Assembly (NCBI RefSeq): GCF_009176725.1
Contig: NZ_AP020337.1
Coordinates: 496,001 to 560,000 of the forward strand
Length of the DNA stretch: 64,000 nucleotides
From: Pseudomonas sp. KUIN-1
GTDB taxonomy: Bacteria; Pseudomonadota; Gammaproteobacteria; Pseudomonadales; Pseudomonadaceae
Direction of reading: 5' to 3'
Positions 31,879 to 41,346 of this stretch are shown piece by piece; the stretch's first letter is position 1; the number at the start of each line of letters is the position of its first letter. The notes beneath the pieces are model-generated. The model ran no database searches and was not told where the DNA came from. It saw nothing but the letters and a program-made list of their open reading frames with translations. The translations under genes and the position numbers were made by a program.

Positions 31879-32913
31879 ATGGATATTACCGAGCTGTTGG
31901 CCTTCAGTGCCAAACAGGGCGCGTCGGACTTGCACCTCTCTGCAGGTCTGCCGCCGATGATCCGCGTCGACGGCGATGTGCGGCGTATCAACCTGCCCCC
32001 GCTGGACGCGAAGGAGGTCAAGGCGCTGATCTACGACATCATGAACGACAAGCAACGGCAGGATTTCGAAGAGCGGCTGGAAACCGACTTTTCCTTTGAA
32101 GTGCCGGGCGTGGCGCGGTTTCGGGTCAACGCCTTCAACCAGAACCGCGGTGCTGGCGCGGTATTCCGGACCATTCCCTCGAAAATCCTGAGCATGGAAG
32201 ACTTGGGCATGGGCAATGTGTTTCGCAAGATTACCGACGTGGCGCGCGGCCTGATTCTGGTTACCGGGCCGACCGGCTCAGGCAAGTCGACCACCCTGGC
32301 GGCAATGATCGACTACCTCAATAACAATAAGCATCACCATATTCTGACCATCGAGGACCCGATCGAATTCGTCCACGAGTCGAAGAAGTGCCTGGTCAAC
32401 CAGCGTGAGGTTCACCGCGACACGCTGGGCTTCTCGGAGGCGCTGCGCTCGGCGTTGCGTGAAGACCCGGACGTGATTCTGGTCGGTGAAATGCGTGACC
32501 TGGAGACCATCCGCCTAGCGCTGACCGCTGCTGAAACCGGCCACCTGGTATTCGGTACGCTGCACACCACGTCAGCCGCCAAGACCATCGACCGGATCGT
32601 CGACGTGTTTCCGGCTCAGGAAAAATCGATGATTCGCTCGATGCTCTCCGAATCGCTGCACGCCGTGGTCTCGCAGGCGTTGCTCAAGAAGGTCGGCGGC
32701 GGACGCGTGGCGGCGCACGAAATCATGATGGGCACCCCGGCGATCCGTAACCTGATCCGCGAGGACAAAGTGGCGCAGATGTATTCGTCGATCCAGACGG
32801 GCGGCTCGATGGGCATGCAGACGCTGGACATGTGCCTGGCCGATCTGGTCAAGAAGGGGCTGATCACCCGCGAAAGCGCACGCGAACGCGCCAAGGTGCC
32901 GGATAACTTCTGA
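31879..32913 (+). CDS. pilT: Type IV pilus retraction ATPase
   Basis: A 344-residue hexameric ATPase that depolymerises the type IV pilus. Walker A is GPTGSGKSTTLAAM, the Asp box and Walker B follow (DPDVILVGEMRD), and the retraction-specific AIRNLIRE motif is in the C-terminal part. GAGGAG lies five to ten bases before the ATG at 31879. In P. aeruginosa pilU follows pilT at once; here a terminator follows and no pilU is seen. Confidence 0.97.
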   Translation: MDITELLAFSAKQGASDLHLSAGLPPMIRVDGDVRRINLPPLDAKEVKALIYDIMNDKQRQDFEERLETDFSFEVPGVARFRVNAFNQNRGAGAVFRTIPSKILSMEDLGMGNVFRKITDVARGLILVTGPTGSGKSTTLAAMIDYLNNNKHHHILTIEDPIEFVHESKKCLVNQREVHRDTLGFSEALRSALREDPDVILVGEMRDLETIRLALTAAETGHLVFGTLHTTSAAKTIDRIVDVFPAQEKSMIRSMLSESLHAVVSQALLKKVGGGRVAAHEIMMGTPAIRNLIREDKVAQMYSSIQTGGSMGMQTLDMCLADLVKKGLITRESARERAKVPDNF

Positions 32914-32934
32914 TCACAGGGATGCTGCAGGAAC

Positions 32935-32972
32935 GAAAAAGGGGTCTTGAACGCGTTCAAGACCCCTTTTTC
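32935..32972. terminator. Bidirectional terminator, perfect 19-base palindrome
   Basis: The 38 bases from GAAAAAGGGGTCTTGAACG to its exact complement form a perfect inverted repeat without a loop spacer, with A and T runs at the ends. It lies 22 bases after pilT and 36 bases from the stop of the convergent NlpC/P60 gene. Confidence 0.92.
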
Positions 32973-33007
32973 AGATGCAGCCTGCAGAGCGCAGATTCAG
33001 GCCAGGA

Positions 33008-33685
33008 TCAGCGCTGAACCACACGCATCTGCCCTGCCTGCTTGGGCAGCACACGCTTGGCAATCTTGTAGTGGCTGTTCCAATACGGTTTGTTCAGCGT
33101 ATCGACAGTTACGGCCTTGCCACGGCGCGGCGCATGAACGAACTTGTTGTCGCCCAGGTAAATGGCCACATGGTTGATGTTGCGGCTCTTGATGTTGAAG
33201 AACAGCAGATCGCCGGGTTTCAGGTCCTTGCGATCCACCGTCTGACCATGACCCTGGGCCATGGCGTTGGAGGTGCGCGGCAGGTCGACCTCACGGACAT
33301 CCGTGTAGGCGTATTTGACCAGGCCGCTGCAGTCCAGGCCTTTGCCGGGCGTGGTGCCGCCCCAGCGATAAGGCGTGCCCACAGCCTGCAAGGCGCGTTT
33401 TACAACGGCGCTGCCTTGCTTGGCGGGGGCGGAAGCCTGCAAGGCCGCGACTTTCTTGGCGTTCTTGCGTGAAAGCGGCTTCTGGACGGCAGCGGTGGCG
33501 CCGTACTGAATTCGGGTGGTGGTGGCTTCCTGGGGGGCATTGCGAGTCGCGAGTGCCGGTGAAGAGTGGCTTTTGGCGGTGTAGCCCGAGAAGCTCGCAG
33601 GAAGTTGTTGCTCACGATTGGTGGCGTGGGCGGCCAGAGGCATAAATAGGCAAATGGTTAGCCATGTCTTGAAAAAAGGACGCAT
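33008..33685 (-). CDS. NlpC/P60 family cell-wall endopeptidase
   Basis: A 225-residue secreted C40 peptidase. A signal peptide (MRPFFKTWLTICLFMPLAAH, then AT) precedes a disordered stretch and the NlpC/P60 domain from about residue 92. The catalytic set is C119 in GLDCSGLVKYAY, H172 in NHVAIYLG and H184 in FVHAPRRG. It should cut peptide stems of peptidoglycan. The frame is open to 33766, but the start at 33685 gives the signal peptide; the ribosome-binding site is poor. Confidence 0.9.
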   Translation of the reverse strand: MRPFFKTWLTICLFMPLAAHATNREQQLPASFSGYTAKSHSSPALATRNAPQEATTTRIQYGATAAVQKPLSRKNAKKVAALQASAPAKQGSAVVKRALQAVGTPYRWGGTTPGKGLDCSGLVKYAYTDVREVDLPRTSNAMAQGHGQTVDRKDLKPGDLLFFNIKSRNINHVAIYLGDNKFVHAPRRGKAVTVDTLNKPYWNSHYKIAKRVLPKQAGQMRVVQR

Positions 33686-33935
33686 TCGGCAGGGCTCATG
33701 GTGGTCAGCGCGCAACTTTATAACAGCTTTTTCAAAAAAACTGACCCCATTTGTCGAGCGCATCACAGTGGCATCATTGCGTTTTATGCGACAGACTCTT
33801 TCTTTTTTCGGGCTAATCCCTTTAGCGACAAGGGCTTGGCGGCATTAAACCGCCTCATGTGCCATACGTCGGAATAGGGAAACCAAGTCACAATTTTGTT
33901 ATGTATTTTTTTCTATCAGCGCAAAGAGGGCAAAA

Positions 33936-34340
33936 ATGAACGCCTATCGTTCAGACACACACAGCAAGGTCATGGGCTACCTGATGTGGATTTTCGGCTT
34001 CCTGGGAGCGCATCGCTTCTACTACGGCAAACCGGTCACCGGGACCCTCTGGTTCTTCACGTTCGGTCTGTTTGGCATTGGCTGGCTGATCGACCTGTTC
34101 CTGATCCCGTCGATGGACCGTGACGCCGACCTGCGCTTTACCCCCGGCTCGACCGACTACAGTGTGGCGTGGGTGCTGCTGACCTTCCTCGGCCTGTTCG
34201 GCGTGCACCGCATGTACCAGGGCAAGTGGATCACCGGGATCATCTACCTGTTTACCGGCGGGTTGTTTCTGGTCGGCATCCTTTATGACTTCTGGACGTT
34301 GAATGACCAGATCTCGATGAAGAACGCCCGACGCGGGTGA
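33936..34340 (+). CDS. TM2 domain membrane protein
   Basis: A 134-residue protein built of two TM2-like halves. Each has GFLGAHRFYYGKPVTGTLWF or the like (second: GLFGVHRMYQGKWITGIIYL), then a hydrophobic hairpin. TM2 proteins are small inner-membrane proteins of unknown role. ATG 33936 follows GCAAAGAGGGCAAAA with a good ribosome-binding site. It stands alone between the NlpC gene and a repeat block. Confidence 0.85.
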   Translation: MNAYRSDTHSKVMGYLMWIFGFLGAHRFYYGKPVTGTLWFFTFGLFGIGWLIDLFLIPSMDRDADLRFTPGSTDYSVAWVLLTFLGLFGVHRMYQGKWITGIIYLFTGGLFLVGILYDFWTLNDQISMKNARRG

Positions 34341-34380
34341 GGCTGGGACGAAGGGCTGACGCAGAGCGCGGCCCGGACAC

Positions 34381-34512
34381 CTATCGTTCCTCACGCTCTG
34401 CTTAGGAATGCCTGTCGTGACGCTCCGCGTCACAAATCTGCGCCGCGCCGCATGCTCAAGACCGGACGCAGAGCGTCCAGAACGGCATGCCGACGCGGAG
34501 CGTCGCACGGTA
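34381..34512. repeat. GACGCTCCGCGT-type intergenic repeat
   Basis: Contains CGTTCCTCACGCTC, GTGACGCTCCGCGTCAC, AAATCTGCGCCGC, CTCAAGACCGGACG and GAGCGTCCAGAACGGCATGC. The same words in the same order recur at 50.92-51.02 kb, so it is a repeated block of about 130 bases rather than isolated palindromes. Confidence 0.8.
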
Positions 34513-34519
34513 GTCGAAA

Positions 34520-34600
34520 CCCTTCGCGAACAAGTTCGCTCCCACGGCCTTCGGCCAGAATCAAAAGCGGACTTGTGTATAACGATGAGCGCTCTGTGCG
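34520..34600. repeat. Single REP arm
   Basis: CCTTCGCGAACAAGTTCGCT, CGGCCTTCGGCCAGAATC and GGACTTGTGTATAACGATGAG match the right half of the REP doublets at 10.2 and 29.6 kb. No left arm is present: the element abuts the second repeat family. Confidence 0.8.
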
Positions 34601-34622
34601 GGAGCGAGAGCCCGAAGCGGGC

Positions 34623-35894
34623 TCAGCGGCTGTAGCTGATCCGTCCATCCACCAGTGTGTAGCGTACCGAGCCGGGCAGGCAGTGGCCGATGAAGGGGCA
34701 GTTTTCGCCTTTTGACAGCCAGGTCTCGCCGGCAACCGTCGAGGCGGCCGGGTCGAACAGGACGATGTCGGCAGGCGCTCCAGCGCTCAGCTTGCCGGCT
34801 GGCAGGCGCAGCGCGGCGGCCGGGCCGCTGCTCAGGCGGGCGATCAGGGTCGGCAGGTCCAGCAGGCCGTCATCCACCAGCGTCATGGCCAGCGGCAGCA
34901 GCAGTTCCACGCTGCTGATGCCCGGCTCCGTAGCGCCAAACGGTGCCAGCTTGGCATCGCGTTCGTGCGGCTGGTGATGGCTGGAAATCGCCTGGATGAC
35001 ACCGCTCTTCACCGCTTCACGCAGGCCATCGCGGTCAGCGCGGGTGCGCAGCGGCGGCTGGACGTGATAGAGGCTGGAGAAGTCGATCAGCGCCTCGTCA
35101 GTCAGAATCAACTGATACAGCGCGACATCCGCCGTTACCGGCAGACCGCGTGCCTGCGCCTGGGCGATCAGCGCCGCGCCACGGGCACTGGTCAGCTGGC
35201 TGAAGTGCGCGCGTACACCGCTCTGTTCGACCAGCAACAGGTCGCGAGCCAGCGCCACGGTTTCGGCCGTCTCGGGAATGCCCGCCAGGCCCAGGAAGCT
35301 GGCCGTCGGACCATCGTGCGCCAGACCGCCTTCGGCCAGATCACGATCCTGCGAGTTGAAAATCACCGTCAGGTCAAAGGTCGCCGCATATTCCAGCGCC
35401 CGGCACAGCGTGCGGGTGTTGCTGAAGCTGCTCAGACCGTTGCCGAAGGCTACGCAACCTGCGTCGCGCAGGGCGATCAGCTCTGCCAGCTGTTCGCCGT
35501 CCAGGCCCTTGCTCAGCGCTCCGATGGGGAACACCTTGCTGAATCCGGCCTCACGGGCGCGGTCGAGGATCAGCTCGGCCACCGCCGAGGTGTCGAGCAC
35601 CGGTTTGGTACGTGGCGGGCAGCACAGGCTGGTCACGCCGCCTGCCACCGCCGCGCGGGTTTCGCTGGCGATGCTGCCCTTGCGACTGTAGCCAGGCTCG
35701 CGCAGGGATACGTTGAGGTCGACCAGGCCCGGTGCTGCGACCAGCCCGGTAGCGTCGATGGTCTGCGTGGGCTCGAAACCCGCCGGGGCCGAACCGATGG
35801 CGCTGAGTTTGCCTGCTTCGAGGTGCAGGTCAGTGATTTGATCCAGCCCGCTGACCGGGTCGATGACGCGAGCGCCGAGGATGCTGAGCTTCAC
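34623..35894 (-). CDS. pyrC': Non-catalytic dihydroorotase homologue (PyrC')
   Basis: A 423-residue amidohydrolase-fold protein. Active dihydroorotases carry a zinc motif D-x-H-x-H-x-R-x-PG after the first strand; here the segment reads [13 protein letters not shown], so both zinc histidines are lost (N and S in their places). In Pseudomonas this homologue has no activity but is needed to assemble active aspartate transcarbamoylase dodecamers. The gene overlaps the pyrB stop by four bases, in line with a fixed subunit ratio. Real dihydroorotase must be encoded elsewhere. Confidence 0.93.
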   Translation of the reverse strand: MKLSILGARVIDPVSGLDQITDLHLEAGKLSAIGSAPAGFEPTQTIDATGLVAAPGLVDLNVSLREPGYSRKGSIASETRAAVAGGVTSLCCPPRTKPVLDTSAVAELILDRAREAGFSKVFPIGALSKGLDGEQLAELIALRDAGCVAFGNGLSSFSNTRTLCRALEYAATFDLTVIFNSQDRDLAEGGLAHDGPTASFLGLAGIPETAETVALARDLLLVEQSGVRAHFSQLTSARGAALIAQAQARGLPVTADVALYQLILTDEALIDFSSLYHVQPPLRTRADRDGLREAVKSGVIQAISSHHQPHERDAKLAPFGATEPGISSVELLLPLAMTLVDDGLLDLPTLIARLSSGPAAALRLPAGKLSAGAPADIVLFDPAASTVAGETWLSKGENCPFIGHCLPGSVRYTLVDGRISYSR

Positions 35895-36895
35895 TGGGCG
35901 TTCTCCTGTTCGAATTGGCGTTGTGCGTTTTGTCCGCTCATGGCCATGGACAGCACCGCCATGCGGATCGCGATACCGTAAGTCACTTGATTGAGAATCA
36001 CCGAATGCGCGCCGTCGGCCACTGCCGATTCGATTTCCACGCCGCGGTTGATCGGGCCGGGGTGCATGACTATCGCATCCGGCTTCGCGGCTTCCAGACG
36101 CGCAGTGGTCAGGCCGAACAGGCGGTAGAACTCGCCTTCGCTGGGCAGCAGGCCACCGGTCATGCGCTCACGCTGCAGACGCAGCATGATGACCACGTCC
36201 ACGTCCTTCAAACCTTCGTTGAGGTCGGTGTAGACCTTGACCCCGTATTGTTCGACGCCCACCGGCAGCAGGGTTTTCGGCCCGATCACGCGGATATCCG
36301 GGCAGCCCAGCGCCTTCAGCGCCAGCATATTCGAGCGTGCCACCCGTGAATGCAGGATGTCACCGACGATGGCCACCGACAGGTTCTCGAAACCGCCCTT
36401 GTGACGGCGGATGGTCAGCATGTCGAGCATGCCCTGGGTCGGGTGAGCATGGCGGCCGTCGCCGCCGTTGATGATCGCGACGTCCGGGCACACGTGCTCG
36501 GCAATGAAATGCGCCGCACCCGAGTCCGCGTGGCGCACGACGAACATGTCGGCGGCCATCGCTTCGAGGTTGCGCAGGGTGTCGAACAGCGTTTCACCCT
36601 TGCTGGTGGACGAGGTCGAGACGTTCAGCGTGATCACGTCGGCTGACAGGCGCTGGGCCGCCAGTTCAAAGGTGGTCCGGGTGCGCGTGGAGTTCTCGAA
36701 GAACACGTTGCACACCGTCTTGCCGCGCAACAACGGGACTTTCTTGACCGCCCGGGCGCCGACTTCGAGGAATGAGTCGGCGGTGTCGAGAATTTCGGTG
36801 AGCAGCTCGCGGGGCAAGCCGTCCAGAGACAGGAAATGGCGCAGCTGGCCCAGGTGGTTGAGCTGCAGCGGGCGCTTGGCGTCGAGAGGCGTCAT
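35891..36895 (-). CDS. pyrB: Aspartate carbamoyltransferase catalytic subunit
   Basis: A 334-residue enzyme joining carbamoyl phosphate and aspartate in pyrimidine synthesis. The carbamoyl phosphate site is [16 protein letters not shown], and [11 protein letters not shown] is near the C-terminus. The N-terminus is longer than in E. coli PyrB, as in the class A Pseudomonas enzymes, where this extension takes part in nucleotide regulation. It forms a complex with PyrC'. pyrR lies 12 bases upstream. Confidence 0.96.
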   Translation of the reverse strand: MTPLDAKRPLQLNHLGQLRHFLSLDGLPRELLTEILDTADSFLEVGARAVKKVPLLRGKTVCNVFFENSTRTRTTFELAAQRLSADVITLNVSTSSTSKGETLFDTLRNLEAMAADMFVVRHADSGAAHFIAEHVCPDVAIINGGDGRHAHPTQGMLDMLTIRRHKGGFENLSVAIVGDILHSRVARSNMLALKALGCPDIRVIGPKTLLPVGVEQYGVKVYTDLNEGLKDVDVVIMLRLQRERMTGGLLPSEGEFYRLFGLTTARLEAAKPDAIVMHPGPINRGVEIESAVADGAHSVILNQVTYGIAIRMAVLSMAMSGQNAQRQFEQENAQ

Positions 36896-36907
36896 CGCAA
36901 TGGACTC

Positions 36908-37420
36908 TTAAAGGGCGGTGGAGAGGTCTTGAAGTTCGAGCGCCAGCGGCTCGGGGCCGGACAGCTTGATGCGTTCATTCGGTGCCAGCGACAGGGTGGC
37001 GCCGACCACGTTCGGACGTACCGGCAGTTCACCGGCGTCCAGGTCCAGCAGGCAGACCAGCGTGACACTGGCCGGGCGGCCGTAATCGAACAGTTCGTTG
37101 AGTGCAGCGCGGACGGTACGGCCGCTCATCAGCACGTCATCGATCAGCACCAGGTGCTGGCCTTCGATCTCGAACGGCAGTTCAGAAGGGCGCACTTGCG
37201 GATGCAGGCCGTTCTGGCTGAAATCATCGCGATAGAACGAAACGTCCAGGGTGCCCAGCGGAGCGGGGTTGTTCAGTGCCTTGAGCAGCGCCTGGGCAAC
37301 CCAGACACCGCCAGTGCGGATGCCGATGAAACGAGGGTCGCTGATGCCGCGCTTGCTCAGGTGAGCGTTCAGGTCAGTGGCCATCTGACGAATCAGTTCG
37401 GCGGGATCGGGCAGGCTCAT
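36908..37420 (-). CDS. pyrR: PyrR: pyr regulator / uracil phosphoribosyltransferase
   Basis: A 170-residue phosphoribosyltransferase-fold protein. The PRPP loop is [18 protein letters not shown]. PyrR converts uracil to UMP and in many bacteria regulates pyr genes; in Gram-positives it binds an RNA attenuator. No clear PyrR-type RNA hairpin is visible before pyrB here. It heads the pyrR-pyrB-pyrC' group. Confidence 0.93.
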   Translation of the reverse strand: MSLPDPAELIRQMATDLNAHLSKRGISDPRFIGIRTGGVWVAQALLKALNNPAPLGTLDVSFYRDDFSQNGLHPQVRPSELPFEIEGQHLVLIDDVLMSGRTVRAALNELFDYGRPASVTLVCLLDLDAGELPVRPNVVGATLSLAPNERIKLSGPEPLALELQDLSTAL

Positions 37421-37518
37421 GGTTGCTCCTTAGAGGCTCGGGCAGCGTCGGTCCGTGGCGCGATGCTCAAGCGATAACGTGGAATCCGGGTATCTCGAAG
37501 CGATAAAGGCAGAAAAAG

Positions 37519-37959
37519 TCACACATTCAACAGTTCGGGGTGCTCGTCCAGCCAGCCTTGCAGCAAGAGTGCAGCGGCAATGGCATCCACCGGGTTGTCG
37601 CGATAGCTGCCTTTCTGGCCGCCGCGCGCCATGCGCTCGCCCTTGGCTTCGAAGGTGGTCAGGCGTTCATCATGGGTGTAGACCGTTACACCAAAGCGTC
37701 CGTTGAGCTTGCGCGAAAACTTTTCCGCGCGCGCGCTCATGTCGCTGGGCGTGCCGTCCATGTTCAAAGGCAGGCCGACCACGATCGCATCAGGTTTCCA
37801 CTCGTTGATCAGCGCCTGGACCTTGTCCCAATCCGGCACGCCATTCTGCGCCTTGAGCGTACAGAGTTCACGCGCCTGACCGGTAATCGCCTGGCCGACC
37901 GCAACGCCGATCTGTTTGGTGCCGTAATCAATGCCCAGCAGCAGCCGTAAGGCGGCCAT
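37519..37959 (-). CDS. ruvX: Holliday junction resolvase-like protein RuvX/YqgF
   Basis: A 146-residue RNase H-fold protein. GIDYGTKQIGVAVG carries the first acidic residue, and VYTHDERLTT and NPVDAIAAALLLQ the others. YqgF acts in 16S rRNA 5' processing and has been linked to Holliday junctions. The ATG at 37959 overlaps the yqgE stop (TGATG), which favours it over the TTG one codon upstream. Confidence 0.94.
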   Translation of the reverse strand: MAALRLLLGIDYGTKQIGVAVGQAITGQARELCTLKAQNGVPDWDKVQALINEWKPDAIVVGLPLNMDGTPSDMSARAEKFSRKLNGRFGVTVYTHDERLTTFEAKGERMARGGQKGSYRDNPVDAIAAALLLQGWLDEHPELLNV

Positions 37960-38531
37960 CAAGCGTGCCCTGCCTGGGTCGAGATCAGGTTGAGATTGAT
38001 ACCCAGGCGTCTGGCGGCAGCCTCCAGACGCTGGTCGCTGTCGACATCGAACAGGATGGCCGGGTCGAACGAGCAGGTCAGCCAGGCGTTGTCGGCCATT
38101 TCAGCATCCAGTTGACCGGCATCCCAGCCCGCGTAGCCCAGAGTGATCACATTTTGATCAGGCCCGTAGCCATCGGCGATGGAGAACAGCACATCCTGCG
38201 AGGTCGACAAGGAAATCCCGCCCGGAAGATTGACCGTTGCCTGAAAGGTCTGGCCGCTGGGATGCAGGACAAAGCCCCGATCGGTCTGCACCGGCCCGCC
38301 GGTATGAATGACGATGTCCTGGCAGTGTCTCGGCGCCGGCAGTTCCGGTCGCAGTTGTTCGAGCACATCGGCCAGGGTCAGGCTTTGCGGGCGGTTGATC
38401 ACCAGCCCCATGGCGCCATTGGCGTTGTGCTCGACAATGTAGGTCAAGGTCTGAGCAAAGTTCTCATCGTGCATGTGAGGCATGGCGATGAGGAAATGAT
38501 GCTTGAGATAACTCGGAGAGACTTTTTTCAT
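37959..38531 (-). CDS. yqgE: YqgE/AlgH family protein
   Basis: A 190-residue DUF179 protein (MKKVSPSYLKHHFLIAMPHM). Motifs HNANGAMGLVINRP and the HTGGPVQTDRGFVLH stretch are diagnostic. In P. aeruginosa AlgH affects alginate genes; the biochemical role is unclear. The frame is open to 38567 but the ATG at 38531 is the family start. Coupled to ruvX by a stop/start overlap. Confidence 0.93.
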   Translation of the reverse strand: MKKVSPSYLKHHFLIAMPHMHDENFAQTLTYIVEHNANGAMGLVINRPQSLTLADVLEQLRPELPAPRHCQDIVIHTGGPVQTDRGFVLHPSGQTFQATVNLPGGISLSTSQDVLFSIADGYGPDQNVITLGYAGWDAGQLDAEMADNAWLTCSFDPAILFDVDSDQRLEAAARRLGINLNLISTQAGHA

Positions 38532-38606
38532 GAGCCCTAGTTTGGCGTTGCCTTGCCCGGCTGACAACTGACACGTGTGGGTGTCGGGCGTCAGCTGGCA
38601 AAAAGT

Positions 38607-39500
38607 TCAGTTGCTTGACAGCTTGTCTCCGCGTGCAAATTTCCAGGTGCGAATGATCTCCAGTCGATCGATATCCGCCAGATCGCCGGTGAACGGCGCA
38701 AAAGGCGCCGCCAGACGCACGATTCGTTGTGCGGCCTGATCCAGCAAAGGCTGTCCTGAAGATTCGAGCACCAGCACTTCATACAACGAGCCGTCCCGAT
38801 TGATTGACACAAGAAGTCGCAAATTACCGTAGATCTGCTTGCGTCGTGCTTCCTCAGGATAGTTCAGGTTTCCGACCCGCTCGACCTTCTTGCGCCAGTC
38901 ATCCTTGTACCAGGCACCTTTGTCGCGCATGGTCGAGGCCGCATTGAGGCGATGGATCTTCGGGCGCTTGGCGTAAAGCTGCTGTTCGGTCGACAGTTCG
39001 GCTTCGAGGCTGGCGATTTCGTTGCTCAGTTCCGAGCTGTCGAAGGTCGGTGCGGCCTTGGTGGTGGGCTCGGGCTTGACCTCATCGCGCTTGGCAACGG
39101 TTTTCTGCTGGCTGGGCGCGGTGGTCGCAACGGCCGTCTTTGGCGCTTCCTGTTTGACCACCGGCTTGCTGGCTGGCGGCGGGGTGACCTTGTTGACCTT
39201 GGTGTCCTGATAGGGCGCCAGCTCAGTGGTCTTGAGCGTTTCGGCCTTGTCCAGGGTGCCGCTGCCCTGCTGATCGTCTTGCGCCAGAAAGTCAGCCTGT
39301 TTGGGCTTTTCTTCGCTTTTGAAGGTGGCCAGGGTGATTTCCAGCGTCTGCGAGATCTGCTCCGGCTTTACATAGGTGAACCCCACGCCAAGGATCACCG
39401 CGAGGTGGATCAGCGCCGCGATCATCATGGTAAAACCCAGGCGATCGGCAGGGCGCACACCGGCGTTGGCGAGTTCCAGGGGGAGGTCGTTGTTGGCCAT
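38607..39500 (-). CDS. tonB3: TonB-family energy transducer (TonB3-like)
   Basis: A 297-residue protein with one membrane anchor near the N-terminus (residues ~22-42), a proline/lysine-rich periplasmic spacer with a coiled stretch (SSELSNEIASLEAELS), and a C-terminal TonB domain (GNLNYPEEARRKQIYGNLRL). It sits between gshB and yqgE, where P. aeruginosa has tonB3 (required for twitching motility and pilus assembly). No exbB/exbD genes are adjacent. An ATG three codons upstream (39509) is an alternative start. Confidence 0.88.
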   Translation of the reverse strand: MANNDLPLELANAGVRPADRLGFTMMIAALIHLAVILGVGFTYVKPEQISQTLEITLATFKSEEKPKQADFLAQDDQQGSGTLDKAETLKTTELAPYQDTKVNKVTPPPASKPVVKQEAPKTAVATTAPSQQKTVAKRDEVKPEPTTKAAPTFDSSELSNEIASLEAELSTEQQLYAKRPKIHRLNAASTMRDKGAWYKDDWRKKVERVGNLNYPEEARRKQIYGNLRLLVSINRDGSLYEVLVLESSGQPLLDQAAQRIVRLAAPFAPFTGDLADIDRLEIIRTWKFARGDKLSSN

Positions 39501-39675
39501 GGATGTCATTGGCGGTTCAGCATCTCGTCAGCCTGCATGTCAAAATCCGTGTCGTGTTACAGGTGGCGCATGATAACGCAATGTACCGCGCCGCTCTGCT
39601 GCGGATCGGACGAAGGGAATCGATCCGACGCCGTGGCGCACGGTGTTGCCCGTGGCCAGCGGCGTCAGCGGCAGA

Positions 39676-40635
39676 TCAGCCCTTGCGCGCTTGCAGCTTC
39701 TTCTCGATCGCGTCCATCAGCAGGCCACCAATGTTGGTGCCGAAGGCGTTGTCGATCTCGCGGATGCAGGTCGGGCTGGTGACGTTGATTTCGGTCAGGT
39801 GCTCACCGATCACGTCGAGTCCGACGAACAGCAGGCCTTTTTCACGCAGGGTCGGGCCGATCTGTTCGGCGATCCAGCGGTCCTTGTCGCTCAATGGACG
39901 GGCCTCGCCACGTCCGCCTGCCGCCAGGTTGCCACGCGTTTCGCCGGCTGCCGGGATGCGCGCCAGGCAATACGGAACCGGTTCGCCATCGACCATCAGA
40001 ATGCGCTTGTCGCCGTCCTTGATGGCGGGTAGGTAACCCTGTGCCATGATTTGCTGCGTGCCGTGGGCGGTCAGGGTTTCGAGGATCACTGACAGGTTCG
40101 GATCGCCCGCACGATGGCGGAAGATCGATGCGCCGCCCATGCCGTCCAGCGGCTTGAGGATCACGTCGCCGTGCTGTTCGGCGAATTCGCGAATGATGTC
40201 CGCGCGGCGGCTGACCAGCGTCGGCGGCGTGCACTGCGGAAACAGCGTGGCGAACAGCTTCTCGTTGCAGTCGCGCAGGCTCTGCGGCTTGTTGACCACC
40301 AGGACGCCGGCACGCTCGGCCTGCTCCAGCAGGTAGGTGGCGTAGACGAACTCCATGTCGAACGGCGGATCCTTGCGCATCAGGATCACGTCCAGATCGT
40401 CGAGACCTGCGTCGACTTCGGCTTCGAACTCGAACCACTTGGCCGGATCGGCAAACACCTTGAGCGGCTTCATGCGTGCGCGGGCCTGGCCGGCGTTCTG
40501 ATACAGGTCTTTCTGTTCCATATAGAACAGTGACCAGCCGCGTTCCTGGGCGGCAAGCAGCATGGCCAGCGAGCTGTCCTTTTTATAGGAAATGCGCTCA
40601 ATGGGGTCCATGACAATCCCTAGGCGAACGCTCAT
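39676..40635 (-). CDS. gshB: Glutathione synthetase
   Basis: A 319-residue ATP-grasp ligase that joins gamma-glutamylcysteine and glycine. MSVRLGIVMDPIERISYKKD is the standard start, VILKPLDGMGGASIFR the nucleotide-binding loop, and INVTSPTCIREID the C-terminal signature. ATG 40635 is preceded by AGAGGAT. It is divergent from pilG across a 254-base region that must hold both promoters. Confidence 0.96.
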   Translation of the reverse strand: MSVRLGIVMDPIERISYKKDSSLAMLLAAQERGWSLFYMEQKDLYQNAGQARARMKPLKVFADPAKWFEFEAEVDAGLDDLDVILMRKDPPFDMEFVYATYLLEQAERAGVLVVNKPQSLRDCNEKLFATLFPQCTPPTLVSRRADIIREFAEQHGDVILKPLDGMGGASIFRHRAGDPNLSVILETLTAHGTQQIMAQGYLPAIKDGDKRILMVDGEPVPYCLARIPAAGETRGNLAAGGRGEARPLSDKDRWIAEQIGPTLREKGLLFVGLDVIGEHLTEINVTSPTCIREIDNAFGTNIGGLLMDAIEKKLQARKG

Positions 40636-40889
40636 GGGCAATATCCTCTGATCGGTAAGGGCCGCAACGGCCGTAAAATTGGCATCAGGGTGGCGCTCCG
40701 ATTGCTCCCGGTCAAGGGGCAGGCCTGCCGCGATGCACCAGGGTGTACTTTATGGATTGCGTCTGGAGAGTGTGCTAAAAAGGCTCGGCATCCGGTCTTC
40801 GGTCCCAGTCGATCAACGAAGCGATACGGTCAGGCTCCCAGTGCCTCGCAGAATGCGCAAAAATTCGCTGCGGCGATGGAAGAGCAGCT

Positions 40890-41300
40890 ATGGAACAACA
40901 CGCCTCCGCCCTGAAAGTCATGGTCATCGATGATTCGAAGACCATCCGCCGCACCGCCGAAACACTGCTCAAGAACGCAGGCTGTGAAGTCATCACTGCG
41001 ATAGACGGTTTCGACGCGCTGGCCAAGATTGCCGATAACCACCCGCGAATCATATTCGTCGATATCATGATGCCGCGTCTGGACGGTTATCAGACCTGCG
41101 CGCTGATCAAGAACAACCGGGCATTCAAGTCGACGCCGGTCATCATGCTGTCCTCCAAGGACGGCCTGTTCGACAAGGCCAAGGGGCGGATTGTCGGGTC
41201 CGATCAGTTTTTGACCAAGCCTTTCAGCAAGGAAGAACTGCTCAGCGCGATCAAGGCTCATGTGCCGGGCTTCGTTGCAGCAGAACAACACATATCATGA
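40890..41300 (+). CDS. pilG: Twitching motility response regulator PilG
   Basis: A 136-residue single-domain response regulator. The acidic pocket is IDDS (13-16), the phosphoacceptor D58 in FVDIMMPRLDG, and the conserved lysine is in FLTKPFSKEEL. In P. aeruginosa PilG, phosphorylated by ChpA, promotes pilus extension and raises cAMP. GGAAGA lies before the ATG. First gene of the Pil-Chp operon. Confidence 0.95.
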   Translation: MEQHASALKVMVIDDSKTIRRTAETLLKNAGCEVITAIDGFDALAKIADNHPRIIFVDIMMPRLDGYQTCALIKNNRAFKSTPVIMLSSKDGLFDKAKGRIVGSDQFLTKPFSKEELLSAIKAHVPGFVAAEQHIS

Positions 41301-41346
41301 CGCCCGCGCCTGATGTAGCGCGCTCGTAATCTGACGGGGAACACCC

